From: Plasmopara viticola
Taxonomy: Eukaryota; Oomycota; Peronosporomycetes; Peronosporales; Peronosporaceae
Direction of reading: 5' to 3'
Assembly: GCA_001695595.3 (NCBI GenBank)
Contig: MBPM02000022.1
Coordinates: 372,001-436,000 of the forward strand
DNA: 64,000 bases
The notes under the pieces are model-generated. The model had not been told where the DNA came from, did no database searches, and worked only from the letters and a program-made list of their open reading frames with translations. Shown here piece after piece: positions 11,653 through 24,910 of this stretch (within the stretch, counting starts at the first letter, position 1; each line of letters starts with the position of its first letter). The position numbers and the translations under genes were made by a program.

Positions 11653-12020
11653 TCTCGAGACAAAAAAGTCGCTCCTAAGGCTTGGGCCGCAGATACGAAA
11701 CTGAGGCGGAGATTTGAACTTGAGAACAGCATGGATATGCCCTATGGTAGGTAAAACCGATGCTACACAAGATAGAAGAAGCTCACATATTTACTCTAGA
11801 TCGGCCTCATCCTTTGCAAACACACTTGACAAGCGCTCTTTTAGTGCAAGTCTATTAGTTATACGTGACGTTAGATCTCTAAACATTGATGCAAGGCAAA
11901 ATCGGCTTAAAGTCACACACTTCGCGAGGGTTGCAACTAAGTCTAGATCTCATTCAATACTACCGAGCAACGACTTTTTATAGACTTCTGTAGCGTTGAG
12001 ACTTGTGGCAAAGGCAGAGT
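11653..12020. other. Spacer between the GH5 gene and OGDH
   Basis: This 368-bp stretch holds the OGDH promoter and the 3' end of the GH5 gene (both genes are on minus). I see no clear initiator motif and no gene. Confidence 0.4.
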
Positions 12021-13268
12021 CTACAAATTACTTTGCAGAATCTGGTTCAGTCGGTCGTCGGCGAGCAACTTCTGCAGCGACCAATCGTTCAAATCCTTGT
12101 TGCCACCCGCTAATAACTTCCACGTCCACAGCGTCCATCCTCCTTCCGCCGCTTCGTGTGCCTTCAATTGTTCCATGGCGAACGTGTAGAACAAATCCGG
12201 ATTCGTGCGACGCATGTTGCACGCAGATGCCATGCTCCACTCACCAATAAACAATTTATTGTGGTTAGGACGAGCGTTCCACTGATCCACACGCCCTTTG
12301 TACTCGCGTTTTACCGCCATATTTACCAAGTTTACGTCCGACGTGTGTTCAAAGCCCCAGACAAAGTACGGATGCCACTCGACCCAAACATTCGTAAACT
12401 CTGGCGCTTCCATAAAACCTACCATTTCGTTCGGGCTCTGTTTCTGCAACATTGGCATGATACTCACTACACAGTCGCTGCCCGTTGAACGTACTGCTTG
12501 GTACGCGTCCTTGTAGAATTGATACAAGACCTTTTCGTCCGTGTTGCCATTAGGTTCATTGAGTAAGCCAATGCCTAGAAAAGCTTCGTCGTGTTGATAT
12601 CGATCAGCTAGAAATCGGGATACTTCAATAGTATTGGCTACGTTCTCCGAATATTGGCTCCAAAACGTGTGTCCTGGACTTGCCGGTGAGGAATGATCGG
12701 CTCCATTCTGAGACCCTTTGGCAGCGTGCAAACTGAGTAGGACAGCGACGTTTTGCGTCTTGGCCCAGTTTTTGATTAGAACATCCAAGGATGCAATGGT
12801 CCCTCGGGTGTACGCTTGCCATTCGCGTTGTTTGGCGGGATCGTGGTTATCGTACCCTAGAATCCAAAAGCCCAATGGCACTCGAATCGTATTAAGGCCT
12901 GCCTTTGCAATCTGGACAATGTCGTCCTCCGTAATAAAAGTTGCATGATGAGACCCTATTTTTGAGCGCGTGTTGTCTGGATTTGAAGATTTAGTGATGC
13001 TTGTGTACTCGCCAGAATTGGCAAAGCGATCGTCGATACCTTGCCAGAAAGGTGCGTCGGCTGTCATCCAGTGTTCGGCTACCAGCCACCCACCAAGGTT
13101 TACTCCACGACTTTTGACGTGGCCATCACGAATGTCGTTGCGAACGTGGCCACCTTGTGCTGGCAATTCAGAGTACGTGGAATTGTCCAATAAGTTGATG
13201 TCAGCGGAGCAAAAGGCTACGACTTCAGTCAAAACCGTGAGAGCAACACCAATCGGGTAAAGTTGCAT
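12021..13268 (-). CDS. Secreted GH5 exo-1,3-beta-glucanase-like enzyme
   Basis: The single-exon protein has 415 residues and starts at the ATG at 13268-13266. Residues 1 to about 22 form a signal peptide (hydrophobic core GVALTVLTEVVAFCSA), so the enzyme should be secreted. The family-5 glycoside hydrolase landmarks are all present: RGVNLGGWLVAEHWM near residue 54, NTIRVPLGFW near 126, LLSLHAAKGSQNG near 177, the acid/base Glu238 in GLLNEPNG and the nucleophile Glu343 in FIGEWSMA. This pattern is that of fungal and oomycete exo-1,3-beta-glucanases, which act on beta-1,3-glucan of the organism's own wall or of callose; the exact substrate cannot be read from sequence. There is no visible C-terminal anchor or carbohydrate-binding module. 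A small open frame sits 30 bp upstream. Confidence 0.9.
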   Translation of the reverse strand: MQLYPIGVALTVLTEVVAFCSADINLLDNSTYSELPAQGGHVRNDIRDGHVKSRGVNLGGWLVAEHWMTADAPFWQGIDDRFANSGEYTSITKSSNPDNTRSKIGSHHATFITEDDIVQIAKAGLNTIRVPLGFWILGYDNHDPAKQREWQAYTRGTIASLDVLIKNWAKTQNVAVLLSLHAAKGSQNGADHSSPASPGHTFWSQYSENVANTIEVSRFLADRYQHDEAFLGIGLLNEPNGNTDEKVLYQFYKDAYQAVRSTGSDCVVSIMPMLQKQSPNEMVGFMEAPEFTNVWVEWHPYFVWGFEHTSDVNLVNMAVKREYKGRVDQWNARPNHNKLFIGEWSMASACNMRRTNPDLFYTFAMEQLKAHEAAEGGWTLWTWKLLAGGNKDLNDWSLQKLLADDRLNQILQSNL

Positions 13269-13298
13269 CGTGGACAGAACGTTATCTCACTTGAATGG

Positions 13299-13514
13299 CT
13301 AAAGAAGTTGTGGCAGGTGGGATAGCCAGGAATTGAACGCCTTTGGCGTGTCTGGTTCAAGGTGCAACAACCCAGAATTGGCTGATTTCATGTAATCAGA
13401 CAAGGGTCGACTACGGACTCGATACATTGGCAGCACAGGCTCCCGAATGTCGCTCACTTGCGCAGCAGCAGTACGACGTATGCTCAGCATTACCAGATGA
13501 ACAAATATGGTCAT
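13299..13514 (-). CDS. Small open frame just upstream of the GH5 gene
   Basis: A 71-codon frame with ATG at 13514-13512 ends 30 bp before the GH5 start and could share its transcript. The N terminus is hydrophobic (MTIFVHLVMLSI), followed by a basic and Pro-rich segment. I do not recognise it. It could be a small secreted peptide, an upstream open frame in the GH5 leader, or chance. The GTGAGA just before the GH5 ATG resembles a splice donor, but no matching acceptor joins it convincingly to the GH5 frame. Confidence 0.25.
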   Translation of the reverse strand: MTIFVHLVMLSIRRTAAAQVSDIREPVLPMYRVRSRPLSDYMKSANSGLLHLEPDTPKAFNSWLSHLPQLL

Positions 13515-16500
13515 GCTCGTAAAGGTGTGACAATCAGTGCAAATACTTGAGTTTTCTTCGACAAGATATAAAGGATTGATAATTGTTATGAGACGAATGT
13601 GTCAATGATACATATTCGGTTATGCTCAGTAAAAATTCTTGGTTCACTCGAAAAAATCTCATTCTTTCTTTCATGTTGCTGAACAGCTGGCATCAGATTT
13701 AAGTTCTAAAGTCTTGTAGCAGCGCTGCAATTACTTTGCGAAGAGGTACTAGTTAAAGAGTTAATATACTTTGTATGTCACGGGTCAATTTCTGGTAAAG
13801 AAAAGGGTACGAATAAAGCCTTGCCAAAAAAATAATCTGTTTTATTCCAATAAATGAAGAATTCCGGCACAGTTTTCAATACTATTTGTTATAGAGGTCA
13901 TTCTTACGAGGGAAATACTAAATCGAGTGAGACGTTGATCTCGTCTCACAAGGATAAAAATATGAAGCGTGTTGGTACTCACCAGATATGAAATTGTCGA
14001 GGACGACTCACGACGCGTAGTTTAGATTATTCCCGAACGGTGTCATACGTTTTCAAGAAAACGAACGGCGAATTTTTCGATATTTATAAAGTAGCGAAAC
14101 TCTGTGGCTCCTCACTTTAATCACATAAAAGGGCGTTTGGCCTGGAAATGTGCGAGATGACATTGCTGAGTGCAAGCTCAGCTATAGGTAACTTATCGGC
14201 TCTTTGATGTGACACTTACTACGCAATGTGTCTTCTTGCACACGCTTAACCCGTCCTTCTTACCACATACCCGTAAACAGTTTATTGTATACAATATAAC
14301 TCGGGCTCTCAATATTTAAAACAGCATTTGCCAAAATGCAGGTGTGAATCGCGGGTACGTATCCGACACCATTGTGCCCGGAAGGCCGTGGGATTTCAAA
14401 TTGTTTTCGAAAACAGACTTGCTGATTGTTTCCATCTATACCGCTGGATAGCTGCCAAATGCACTATCGTTTGCTGACGTCAAATGAACACAAAGATGAG
14501 TCGACATGTGAGCCGCGGATCTCACCTTTTAACAGATCTAACAAGTCCTCGCATACTTGGTTACCCATTTCTGTATGAGGGTTACTACTATTGAGCGGAG
14601 ACCTAGAAGATGTCTAATCTCGCTCTGAAAGCTTTATTTTGGAGCATTGTGTGCATAAGGAAGTATGTTTTACACATTTTACCACAAATAGTTGTCGTTC
14701 AGAACCTCGGCTCGAATTAACTCTACCGGAACCACCCTGTTGTGAGGCAGATCGTCCACTACTTATAGCGTTGTAACTGCGATCACAGACTATACAAAAG
14801 AGCTTAAAAATGACATCCTCTTGAATGCCTGACGAAAAAACGTAATTGAGGCGGGCTTCAGCTCCAGTGGTTTGGGTCAATTTAAATTTTGACCGCCGCG
14901 GAAGAGCGCGTTGAGTAGTCAGGCTTGTACTCATAATATAAATTATACTCCGCGAAGAATGATATCCATCGTGCCACTTTTTAAGATGGGGCGTAATATA
15001 CTGTCCTAAGTGTTGCGTGGTCTGAATTGGCCTAAACAAGAAGATGCACTCGGAATTTTACCAGTGCGAAATTCGCAGAAGGTGGCCCCCTGTCATAAAC
15101 AGGGTTTTTTAGCTCGGCATCCTGATCAGAAGAAAATGTTTAATTGCCACTGAGATATTGTAATGCGCGACCGATGACATCGTCAAAATACGCTAAACGG
15201 CTTTCTCTTGTCTGGTAAAGCCAGAATACTTCTTGCTCGAGTCTTTAAAATCTATTAAAAGCATCCTGATTTTGGCTATTCAAGCGCGACTCAATAACAT
15301 TTTCCTGACAACGGATCATGCAGATAATCAGTGAGCGGAGAAAGGCTTGCTGAGTGGAGTACATCGGAGCTATAGCGAGTAGGATCGTTGCCATGATCAA
15401 AGACGGCAGCGGTCTATATAAGACTTTGTGCGCTAGAGGCGGGGTGGATGCAATTGAGCAGCACATTAAAAATCTGTGGGGTGAATCTTTGGAATGTTAG
15501 TGGACGATTAGTTCGCTCCCGCCCAAAGACAGCTCGTGTTCTAGAGCTCCGGGCAATGAAAGTGATCTCGGGAGGGGGTGCAACGTATAATGGATTTTCT
15601 TGGATGTCTATTTGCGGTTTGTGGTGGCTTACTTCACAAAAAATGGCGAGGCTGGAGAAAGTTAAGAAGATTTACGAAGTTCTATTCAAATGGCGCTTGA
15701 AGTGTTGGCATTTGCAGAGTTTGTAAATAAAAAGGCTGACGAGATCTGTGCCAGTAATCGTAAATCCTTTCTTAGTGCAAAAGAAATAATCCGCAGGAAT
15801 ATGAGAAAAAAACGCATTACCGAAGGCATGCTTAAAAAGTGGTTGAAAGCATTGGCGTTTATTATAAGTGGCACGACAAACACTGCAGACGTTGACTCTA
15901 TACCTGAATAATCAGGATTTAGGTAAAAGCCAAAGCTATATTTTTGCGTATTATTCGTACTCATGTCGAAAGACGTCGAAAAGATAAAGCTCGATCTCAA
16001 GATTTTCTGAGAAGCGCGCATAGAGCACAAGAGGCATCATTTTCTTAAATAAAGCATTGGAAGGTCAAGGTTATAATGTCTGTACACTTGTGTCGGGAAA
16101 AAACGAAAAACGGCGTTACCCCACCGTCAGACGTCAAATACGCTACAAAGCTGATACTGATGTGCGTGCAAGGGCCAAAACCCAACAGTACCCTGCTACA
16201 GGAAAACGATTAATATCTACTCCTCATGTAGAAAACGATAAGATGAAATCAGAGCATCGAAACGCGTTCCACCAACTGCCTCGCTTTCATCGTTCTCCCG
16301 AGACGCCAGCAAAAGAGCCTGGAGCTGACACCTGAATATCTTTCTCCGCAAGCATCCAAGATGAAGATCGTGCATTGTATCAGAAGGAGCAAGGACGAAT
16401 GAAAGACTTCAAAAGGCCTCTTCTTTTACTAATGGTCTAAGTAGTGACAAAAATGCAGAGGATAATGAGAGTGACGGTCCATATAAAGCAGAGCGGACCA

Positions 16501-16630
16501 AAATTGATGGAGATGTGCTGACGGCGAACCCTTGCTATGATGCTAGTGCTGGCGAGGTAAAAAAATATCTCATTTACGTACTGGCGAGCATTATATAGCG
16601 TCGATATTCTTGGCTGAAAAAGGGCAACGG
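13515..16630. other. Gene-poor region
   Basis: No gene is supported. Between 15448 and 15911 two overlapping plus-strand frames (92 and 73 codons) could be one lysine-rich reading broken by a frameshift near 15700, but no family is recognisable. The segment 16057-16335 is another orphan frame that may belong to the 5' part of the Copia relic downstream. Confidence 0.35.
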
Positions 16631-16639
16631 ATGCAGAGC

Positions 16640-17990
16640 TCAAAACCCACGAAGAAACGATTTTTCGCATTTTGTACTGAATAATGATAATGTCTGATCG
16701 GTTCGATGCAGATGATTTTAGCAAAGAAGCGCAAAAAACTGTGCACCAAAAGTTCCGATTAGTTGCTAAAGGCTTCGAGCAGACATGTGCTTAATTCTTC
16801 CAGATGCATCTGCCTGTGATGAAGATGAATGCTATTAAAGCTTGCTTTCAGTGACGGCTCTAAAGGGATACGTGACCAAAAAATGGGATGTCGATGCAGC
16901 GCTCGAAGAAAACGATCTCAAGAAAGAACTGTATATAATAGTGCCAAAGATATGGCAAGCAGGAGAAGGCAATTTAGGAAGTCAAAAAACTACGGGGTAC
17001 GGAACAAGACACTACATGCACTATGTATGCAAATAAAATTTCTGAGCAGCAGAGTGTCTGCATCGATGACTGAAGTAAGTACATCTGCTTTGCCTTAAGC
17101 CAACGACACAATAACCGCTGTCGTCACGAGGAAGGATATAAAAGATGTGAAAGCAGCGCTCAAGCGCTCAGTAAATTGAGAGAAATCACATTTACTTTGA
17201 GAATGAAAATTTATGATAAACGTAACAGCAGCATACTTAAGCTTCATCCGACCCGGTATATTAACAACATGGTGAACATTTTAGGCCATCAAGACGCTAA
17301 AGCAGTGGTCAATGCATGTTAATCGGGTTTGAGTCTGTTAAAGATGTACGATAGAAGGGCAGAAGCGTAGTCAAAGCCGTATGGGGTGCTTGCTACATAT
17401 ACATCACGACATGTACGCGTCCTGAAATTATGTATCTAATTATGCAGCTATCGTGTTTCTTGGTTAACCCAACTCAGCGAAGTTGTAAGGCTTTAATTTG
17501 CGTACTTCGCTATATCAAGACTCCGTTATTTATCACTACGGCAGTGGCAGCGAGACTCAAGCTACGGCATACGTCGATGCAGACTGAAGGCCGCAAGATT
17601 TAACGACCGACGTTCTGGCCGGGCACGGTAATTATCAACTGAAGCGTATACTGACGGATTGTGGCATTCGGCTCGACGAAAGAAGAGTACATAATCTTAC
17701 TTTTAGTTGTCAAGCAATGTTGAAGGAAAGAATGATTCTTACGGACTTCGATCATGAGAAGTAAAAATCTCGCTGACTTATCAAAAATAACCGAGGCGTA
17801 CAATAAAGTGCTGGCAACAATGCCTCGACGTTCTTCGTTACCGCATCAACTGAGAGATAGTGGTTCGAGACACCATCATGGTCGAGTATATGCCAGCGTT
17901 AAACCAATATGTCTCCCTCAATTAAAAGCGCCGTCCTTCAAATAGCCTTATTGAGTCTAACCGTTTTATGCAGCATGAAGTTCAGGCCTG
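16640..17990 (+). mobile_element. Decayed Ty1/Copia retrotransposon (RT and RNase H relic)
   Basis: Fragments of a Copia polyprotein can be read in shifting plus-strand frames. FRLVAKGFEQ (about 16753-16783) is the start of the reverse transcriptase domain; WDVDAALEENDLKKELYI (about 16885-16938) matches the LDVKTAFLNGDLEEEIYM block; YGVLATYTSRHVRP (about 17378-17420) and NPTQRSCKALICVLRYIK (about 17466-17519) match the block between RT and RNase H; AYVDAD near 17567 matches the RNase H start. Stops and frameshifts interrupt all of it, so it cannot be active. I could not delimit LTRs. Confidence 0.75.
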
Positions 17991-20900
17991 GGAAATAATA
18001 AGTTACCGGAAAAAGAACTGCGGATATTACAAAGATCTATGTGGTCGAAGAGCAGTATAATTTACACCAAGCAAGCAACACCCGTCTTACGCAAAGGAAA
18101 GGCATACGAAATCTTGATGCTCCTCGTCTTCCATGCGAATAGTAAGAGTTTAATTGCATGCAGTATTGAAATAGCTGTATCTACTTATTAAGTACGTTTA
18201 TAAGTACCAAAAATCTAGCTCGCAAGCGTGCAACGCTTGCGAATTTATACAATACTTTTACTAGTTTGGGTTGTGAGAATGTGACTTGTATTACATCGAC
18301 GAGTGTGTAGAATGGCTCTCAAATAAATTTTTGAATACGCCAGGCTTACTATAGCCAACAATTCATCAGTATATGACCCACACACTTCGGTCTCGTGTGC
18401 AACTATTGCAATCCTCTCGCACCCCACCAAGACCACGTCTATTCCCCAATCGAACATCTTTGCCCAACAGACCAAAGACCATAGCTAACAACCTTGATGG
18501 GACATTAAAGCACAAGGGTAGTCGAAATAAATTTGGCTCTCAACTCGCCCGTGGGTTGATTTTCATGTCTATTAAGCTAACATTAGTTCTTCGGGTGTAT
18601 GGCTTTAACATTCTGACGTTCACGAACGCTCAGCGAAAACCGCGTGCAATTTTAAGGGCCAGACGAAAAAATTTTCTGTACACTACCGAATTCGCTTTGG
18701 TGTAAAAAAAGTACGGTTTTGGCGTCAGCAATGCAAGCCATGCTGTACCAATAAGACGTCCGAGCGCGAAATATATTCTTTATCAACACATGCAAAAGGA
18801 CAAGAAATTATTTTTGCTGGTCATCCTTTACAGTGAATTTAGCAAATTTGATGTATAAGAGAAGGGGTGCCTTCGGTACAATCTTGATCAGCCGAAGAAG
18901 CGTTGTTAATTGCAAATTAATTGTTTTCTTACACCCATAGCCCATACTTCATGTCCCTGTAAAGACACAAGCTCTTTTCGCATGTCCTGGCAGATATGTC
19001 CGATATTGTTAGAGTCCGACTCGCCAGCCCATGAGCTTTATTTGCCAAAGCTTAATCTCGAGTGCAATCGAGTCGTAAAGCAATGTAAGCGTCTCATGAT
19101 GCTGAAATGTCATCCCTTCTCTCTTTGACAGAAAAAAATATAGTAAAAGAGTATTCTCGCGCGGAAATCGAACTCAGTATCTTGTTTAGAGATGAACCTT
19201 TTTTCACTCCGAAGACGATCTCGACTTCACTTCGGTATGACTGACTTAACGTCAAAAACGCATTCTTATGGTGAGAAGCTCATTTGGCAAGATCACTCTC
19301 CAGCCACTAGGATTGGTAGTGCAGGGTTGTACTGGGTGCAGTAGCTCCAAGACATTGTCCGGCCATTTTTCGGGTCTCGAGCATGTATCTGCATCAAACG
19401 ATAGCAAGTTAATCGAGTTGCGATCCTTATGACAAATGTTGTGTTTCGCTGCAGCCAAGAACACTTGAAATGGCTTGACCTCCCGTGCGTATCATTCTTA
19501 TAGACTGAGTCGTTATACGACTTATATAAGCCTCGATAAATGTCTGGATATGCTTAGACTTTTTAATGTTTATGATCTTAGATGAAGTGCAAGTACGCTT
19601 TTGTATGTAAGCCAGCAATCACCGCATTCTTGATTTGATTTCTTAGTGTCAAATCACCGATTTTTTACAATTTATCATTTTATAAATAAACTACATCAAA
19701 GTGAAGAGCGTCGGATTAAGTGGATCAGTCAAAATTTGCGCTGTGATACGGCCTCACTTTTTTTCTAGCGTGTAATGTAGCTCTGTAGCCCTTCTAAATT
19801 GTCTGCTATTTATTCGCTATTAAAATGCTTGAATCTTCTTTGATTGCGATATCACCAAATTTTGGAGTACTCAGCTGATCTACACGTTGCGTTTTGTGCC
19901 TCATAGAAATCATACTGTGATCACAGCAATAGCGACTGTATGTAAAAAACATTAAAACCAAGACGAATAGCGCTGACGACGAGAGTGCTTTTTGATCTAA
20001 ACAGCCTTTTTTTAAGCCAAAGAGCTAGTTACTGCTGCGCTTAACGTCACGAACCCTTCATTCAGCTTAAGAAAGCATGCTAAGATTCAAGCATCACCTT
20101 ATAGATGAAGGTGCACTTTCAAATATTTGATTGAACAAAGTTCGGAAAAATGTAACAAATTCGATCTTATCATGGCCTGCGTATATTTTTGGGCAAAAGA
20201 TGAAATGTGAAGCTAAAACGAGATTTGAGGCCCCTGTAATAGAGGAGGTGTGATGGAATACAATTATCTTCGAACGGTCATTCACTAATCTTGATCTTCA
20301 AATGTAATATACGTTGTCAGCTTGAGAGTAGTAGTCGAGTGTATGCGCAGAAATATGTTTTACTCTAACGCGAATAAATGAGTCTTTAGCCCACAAGTTC
20401 TCCTTTAAAAAGTAACTTTCGTGAAATGCACAGCCTTAGAGCACATTCTGCTAATATCAAAGCAAATGTGTTTTGTCCGATCCAACTAAATAAAAAGTTA
20501 AGGAAGTGGAATGGATTGACCAATTTTTTGCATAATCACAGTACAAGCTATGCGTCGATGGCTCGCCCACCATTCAACCTTTTACAAGAGAGCCCATAAT
20601 GGGTTTTGAAAGCCTTGCTGGATCCAGAGCGATCATTCAGCGACACCTGTGACGTCCACAGCCTTTACATCGACACCACATTGACGTGAGTAGATGAAGG
20701 TGGGTTAGTTCGAGCGATCGCGTCCAAACTTGATAGACTTAAGCTTGATTTTTGCTTGAAAGTGTCGTGATTATGGCAAAGACTTACTTACTCTTTCTAT
20801 CCCTTTCAGAGACCGTGGTGTCTAAGGATTACAAGTCATGAGGCACTGCAACAAAGTGGCCCCGACTCCCGTGAAAAATGGCCAGATGGCTTTATTTATA

Positions 20901-23900
20901 ATTCGTGATAGAATCAAGTAGACTGAGAGCTAGTTCTTGTCATAGTTGTGACTTGGTGGTCCATAGGCCCGAAATGACATGTGAGTAGCTTTGCTAAAAA
21001 TCACTGGTGGCCCAAGTCAAGTACGCGCGTCAGAGAATGGGAACATTTCCAAATGTAGCCGCACCATTTATTGCACTTTTGACAGACCATTGGTGGTGGG
21101 TCGCTAATGGGGTCAGGCGGCAGCACAGTGTTATATTTTACTCATTTCCGCATGCATAAAAGTGTAATCCTAAGCATAAGCATGATGCCACACTGCCATT
21201 TGCACTACTAGGGAATGCCGGAGAAATATATGCAATCTTTCTATCAGCGATCGCCATTTTTCGAGCTTGAGAAGATCGACGCGCGCGATGATTCAAAGTT
21301 TAAAAGTCTGACTAACATAAACTGTTTTTATATTGGTCCTGCCTATAAGCTCATACATACATCTAGTTCAAATGTTGAATTCGGGCTAATTCTGGCATTC
21401 TTCGAAGCAACTCGTCATGCATATAAATACCGATAGGGCGCTTATCGCTGGCCGAAACGCACCAAATCACCAAGGCTCTCTTTTACGGATAGCCATTCTT
21501 TGATATGTAGTTCGGCCGACGTGTCCGCTTTACAAATTTCACCACTCGGATTGAGCAGGTTTTTTGCGATTTGATGAGACTACACGTTCAAAGCTCAAAT
21601 AATTGAGCATAAACTCGGATGGGCGGTAGCCTTGGCAAACACGGTTGGGGTCGTTAAGGCTACAGTTTGTTAGCTACTCGGTGGTGCCTGCCAGATGTCG
21701 CGAGAGGCACCATATTGAAGATTACCTAGTGCGGCCCAAGATGCTGAAACATTGCTGCACCTTCTTTTACCCTTCTGAAAGTAATCTACCACAAGAAGTG
21801 CATTCTCGCCCAACGCTGTCTCCAGGGTCTACCTTAGTATCTTCAAATTGTAGAGGCAATATCTCAGCTTTTAAAACGCATGGGAACCTGATATTTCTTT
21901 TCGGCGAAAGCGCCTAGATGTCCTCGATTTTTTTTCATAGTAATTAGCGCTTCATAACTCCTAAGGTTCTCTTTACAAGGTTAAGTCACGAGTTCTCATC
22001 TCGAAGTCCTTGCAAAAAGATCGCTGGAGAGAAAATGGTCACCGGAGCATAATGTTGTGGAGCATGGATCACAGAACGACAAGTCGACGGAGCGGTTATA
22101 GACAAGTAAGCAAACATAGCAGACTGGCTTTAAAAAAAGAGTGCCAAAAACCTTGATGAGGTGCAAGAGCACGAGATGCGGCTGCAGCAAATTGAACTCG
22201 TTGATTCCAAGTTTACAGGCAAACAATACGTGAGAGCCTGTTAAGCCGCTGTTAAAGTACCAAGTGTGAATATGGTATCGGGGCCATGGCCTTGACAAAT
22301 GTTCAGCGTAGAGTAAAGAGCCGGACTGATAATTCTGCAAGAATCATGCAATTCAGAACATCGTGCTCGTTTTGGCGGCTCGAAAATAGCAAAGTCTTGT
22401 CGATGTTGTGGGCTGTGATATTCAGCCTTATAAAATTTTGAGAACGATGAAATGCTTTCAAAGCTTTGAGAAGAAAAATACAAGAAGCTACATTCTTTGC
22501 TAGCACTCTACTCTATAAGTTCCGACTCATCAATGCTTCGGAAAACAGAAACGGAGTGCGTGCCGTATACACTGGTCGCAATTGTAAGCACGTGATGTGA
22601 GACGCATGTGTGTGGGAGAGTGGGGATCAGGTGGTACCAGCGTCTGTAAAGTTTACTATCGAAGTGAAGAATCCTTCTTATACGAAGACCAGGCGCACAA
22701 ATTGAGATCGGACTTTGTCAAGGTCCACTGATGCCGAAGTTTGGCAACCATGAGGCATAAAAGTTGTCTGATACAACGATTGAATAAAGCGCGTGGCACG
22801 CGTTCACTCTACAAGCAAGCGATCGTCATCCGGCGGCGTAGCGTACTTACGCTGAGGTGTCGCGTGGCACTCGGACACCATGAGTTTAGCTCGTGTCTTT
22901 AAAATGCTGTCGGTTTAGACCTCAAATAAGGAAGTTTTTTCAGGCCGAATGATCTAATATCTGTGCTTTGAAGTGAGGTTTAAACTTTCTTAATTTGTCT
23001 TGGGGAGGAACACAAGTGTCAACGATGATGCCCGATCAACCAAAATGTTTACAGAAAAGCTTCATTACATGGACGCATGAAGCCTAGATCTATGGAGAAA
23101 GGAGAGTTTGGTGAAATGCATCGTGTATCACACTGCTTGGTGATGTTATCGTGTCGCGTCATGTGCCATTAAAATATTAATACAAAGGTTATATCTAGTA
23201 TAGAGGAGCTGACAAAAACAGCTCATAGATTACTGGTTGACGCATATCGATAATGATTGCTATGCTGGATAGTAATTACAGAATAGTTGAGGGCTCTATT
23301 GATTAAGCTGAAGAAAGTAAAAAAAAATATTCAAGACAGGATATCGATTTCGCTCAGTCGAAAGATTGTCGGCTATTCTTGCAGCCAAAGTTAGCGCTCT
23401 GGGACACTTAATACTCAACAAAGTTCAGTGGCTTGTACTCAAGCTTTTTCAAATCGCAAACCCCGCTTCATTTCGTTTCAAACGCAGGCACATAGACCGG
23501 TTTTGATGAAGATGCACCTTTGAAACCAAAGCTCCCATCGGTTATCTCCGACCGTGCGATAGCCTTCATTGCTGCCTGTTTATAATCCAAACCAATTATT
23601 TGTATAAAAGTCAACGGGTGATATAAAATCTGTTTTTTTCTGTGTATTACAGTGGACGACTAAGTGAAAGAGGATAGATCAAATTCGGTGTTATAGGTTA
23701 TGTAAGACTTAAACATTGTATATTTCTAAATCAATCGTTACAAATTAAGATGCAATCTATTGCACAAGTAAAACCTTCTTGGGACTGGAAAGAGTAGACA
23801 ATCGTTCACCGTAAGATCGTATATATTCCTGCATGCCTCCTTGGTGCAAGGTGCTGCACAATCTCGCCAAGAAAACTAATTTCGATAAGTAGAAGTTGGT

Positions 23901-24466
23901 CATGGTAGGACCAGATTAATGTGGTAGTGCTTTGTTGTCATGTATAGATCTCGTCCAGAAAAGTGCTCAATACCTTTTCACTCGTAACCCAGTGGTGCTG
24001 TAGCTCTTAAAAAATACCTTGGCTATGAGCTGAAACTTGGAAGCCCCGATACCTCAATATACTTGTGCTAAATATAGGGCGGTGTAGCGATTTGCGCAGC
24101 AATGACTAGCCCTTCAAGCTTCGGAAAAGTACAGTTTTAAATCGAAAAGCGCTCTTATCGTCAACGCTATTCAGCCTAGAAGTCTTACAAAATGGAAGCA
24201 AAATCGCTGTGATCACGAAGTGCTGTATTAAGCAAATTGGTTCTAATTAATAGACCCGCTAAATACTCCAGGATATGATAGAATCACTGTTAAAGATATG
24301 AGGATTACACCAGATATTAAATTAAGAATGACATTAAATAATGACTCTAAAAGTTCATGAATCTTTCGAATTCTTTTTCATTCTACTTCTATACACATTT
24401 TCTTTTGATCACCATCAAAACACATAATAACAACAGGATACTTTCTTTTAATGCATAAGAAAAAAT
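17991..24466. other. Gene-poor region, no supported gene
   Basis: About 6.5 kb of AT-rich sequence in which the longest frames are 110-114 codons with no recognisable motif. I see no tandem repeat, LTR pair or RNA gene. A tRNA-like T-arm (near 19156-19184 on minus) lacks a matching anticodon stem and was not called. Confidence 0.4.
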
Positions 24467-24900
24467 GCTATGGTACCGACGCCATAGGTCGGCCAGAGCG
24501 CTGCATTTCTCTCTGTTCGATATCTGTCAAGCAGGCGTTCAGCCGCTGCTTGATGAGGGTCTGGTCTAAGTCGTTTACGATGGCACCAAAGCCGAGACGC
24601 TCTACACAAATGCTCGTTTTCGTGTTAATGACACTTAGAAAGAGAAGTTTGGTCGCTTCAAGGATCCCATTTGAATACGACTTTTTTCCACCCAGCCTTC
24701 TTTGATTTTTCGGGGTGTCGTTTGTCGCCAGACATGGAAGTTAACCACTCTGGAGCAAGAAGTTAGAATCAAATCCACTTCAAGGTGAGAGCAAGTATTG
24801 ATACGTGTGTAGTTGAGTGGGCTCAACGCGGATCCGCATGTCTTTGGATTTACTATCAGCTCCGAGAATGAAGTGGTGTTGTTTAATCCCACTTTCACTA
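24467..24900 (+). pseudogene. Broken coding sequence of unknown family
   Basis: One plus-strand frame reads like a real protein (ALHFSLFDICQAGVQPLLDEGL, then VVYDGTKAETLYTNARFRV, KEKFGRFKDP and IRLFSTQPSLIFRGVV) but is cut by in-frame stops TAA at 24567, TAG at 24636 and TGA at 24672. A second coherent piece (GLNADPHVFGFTISSENEVV) follows in another frame and stops where the SINE-like copy 2 begins (24911). The balanced composition between stops suggests a once-functional gene or element protein. I do not recognise the family. Confidence 0.4.
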
Positions 24901-24910
24901 CATAAAGCCC

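Noticed and set aside
19143..19215. tRNA-like sequence (GTTCGATTTC T-loop on minus)
   Set aside because: The anticodon stem does not pair and no acceptor stem is visible. At most it is a tRNA or SINE remnant.
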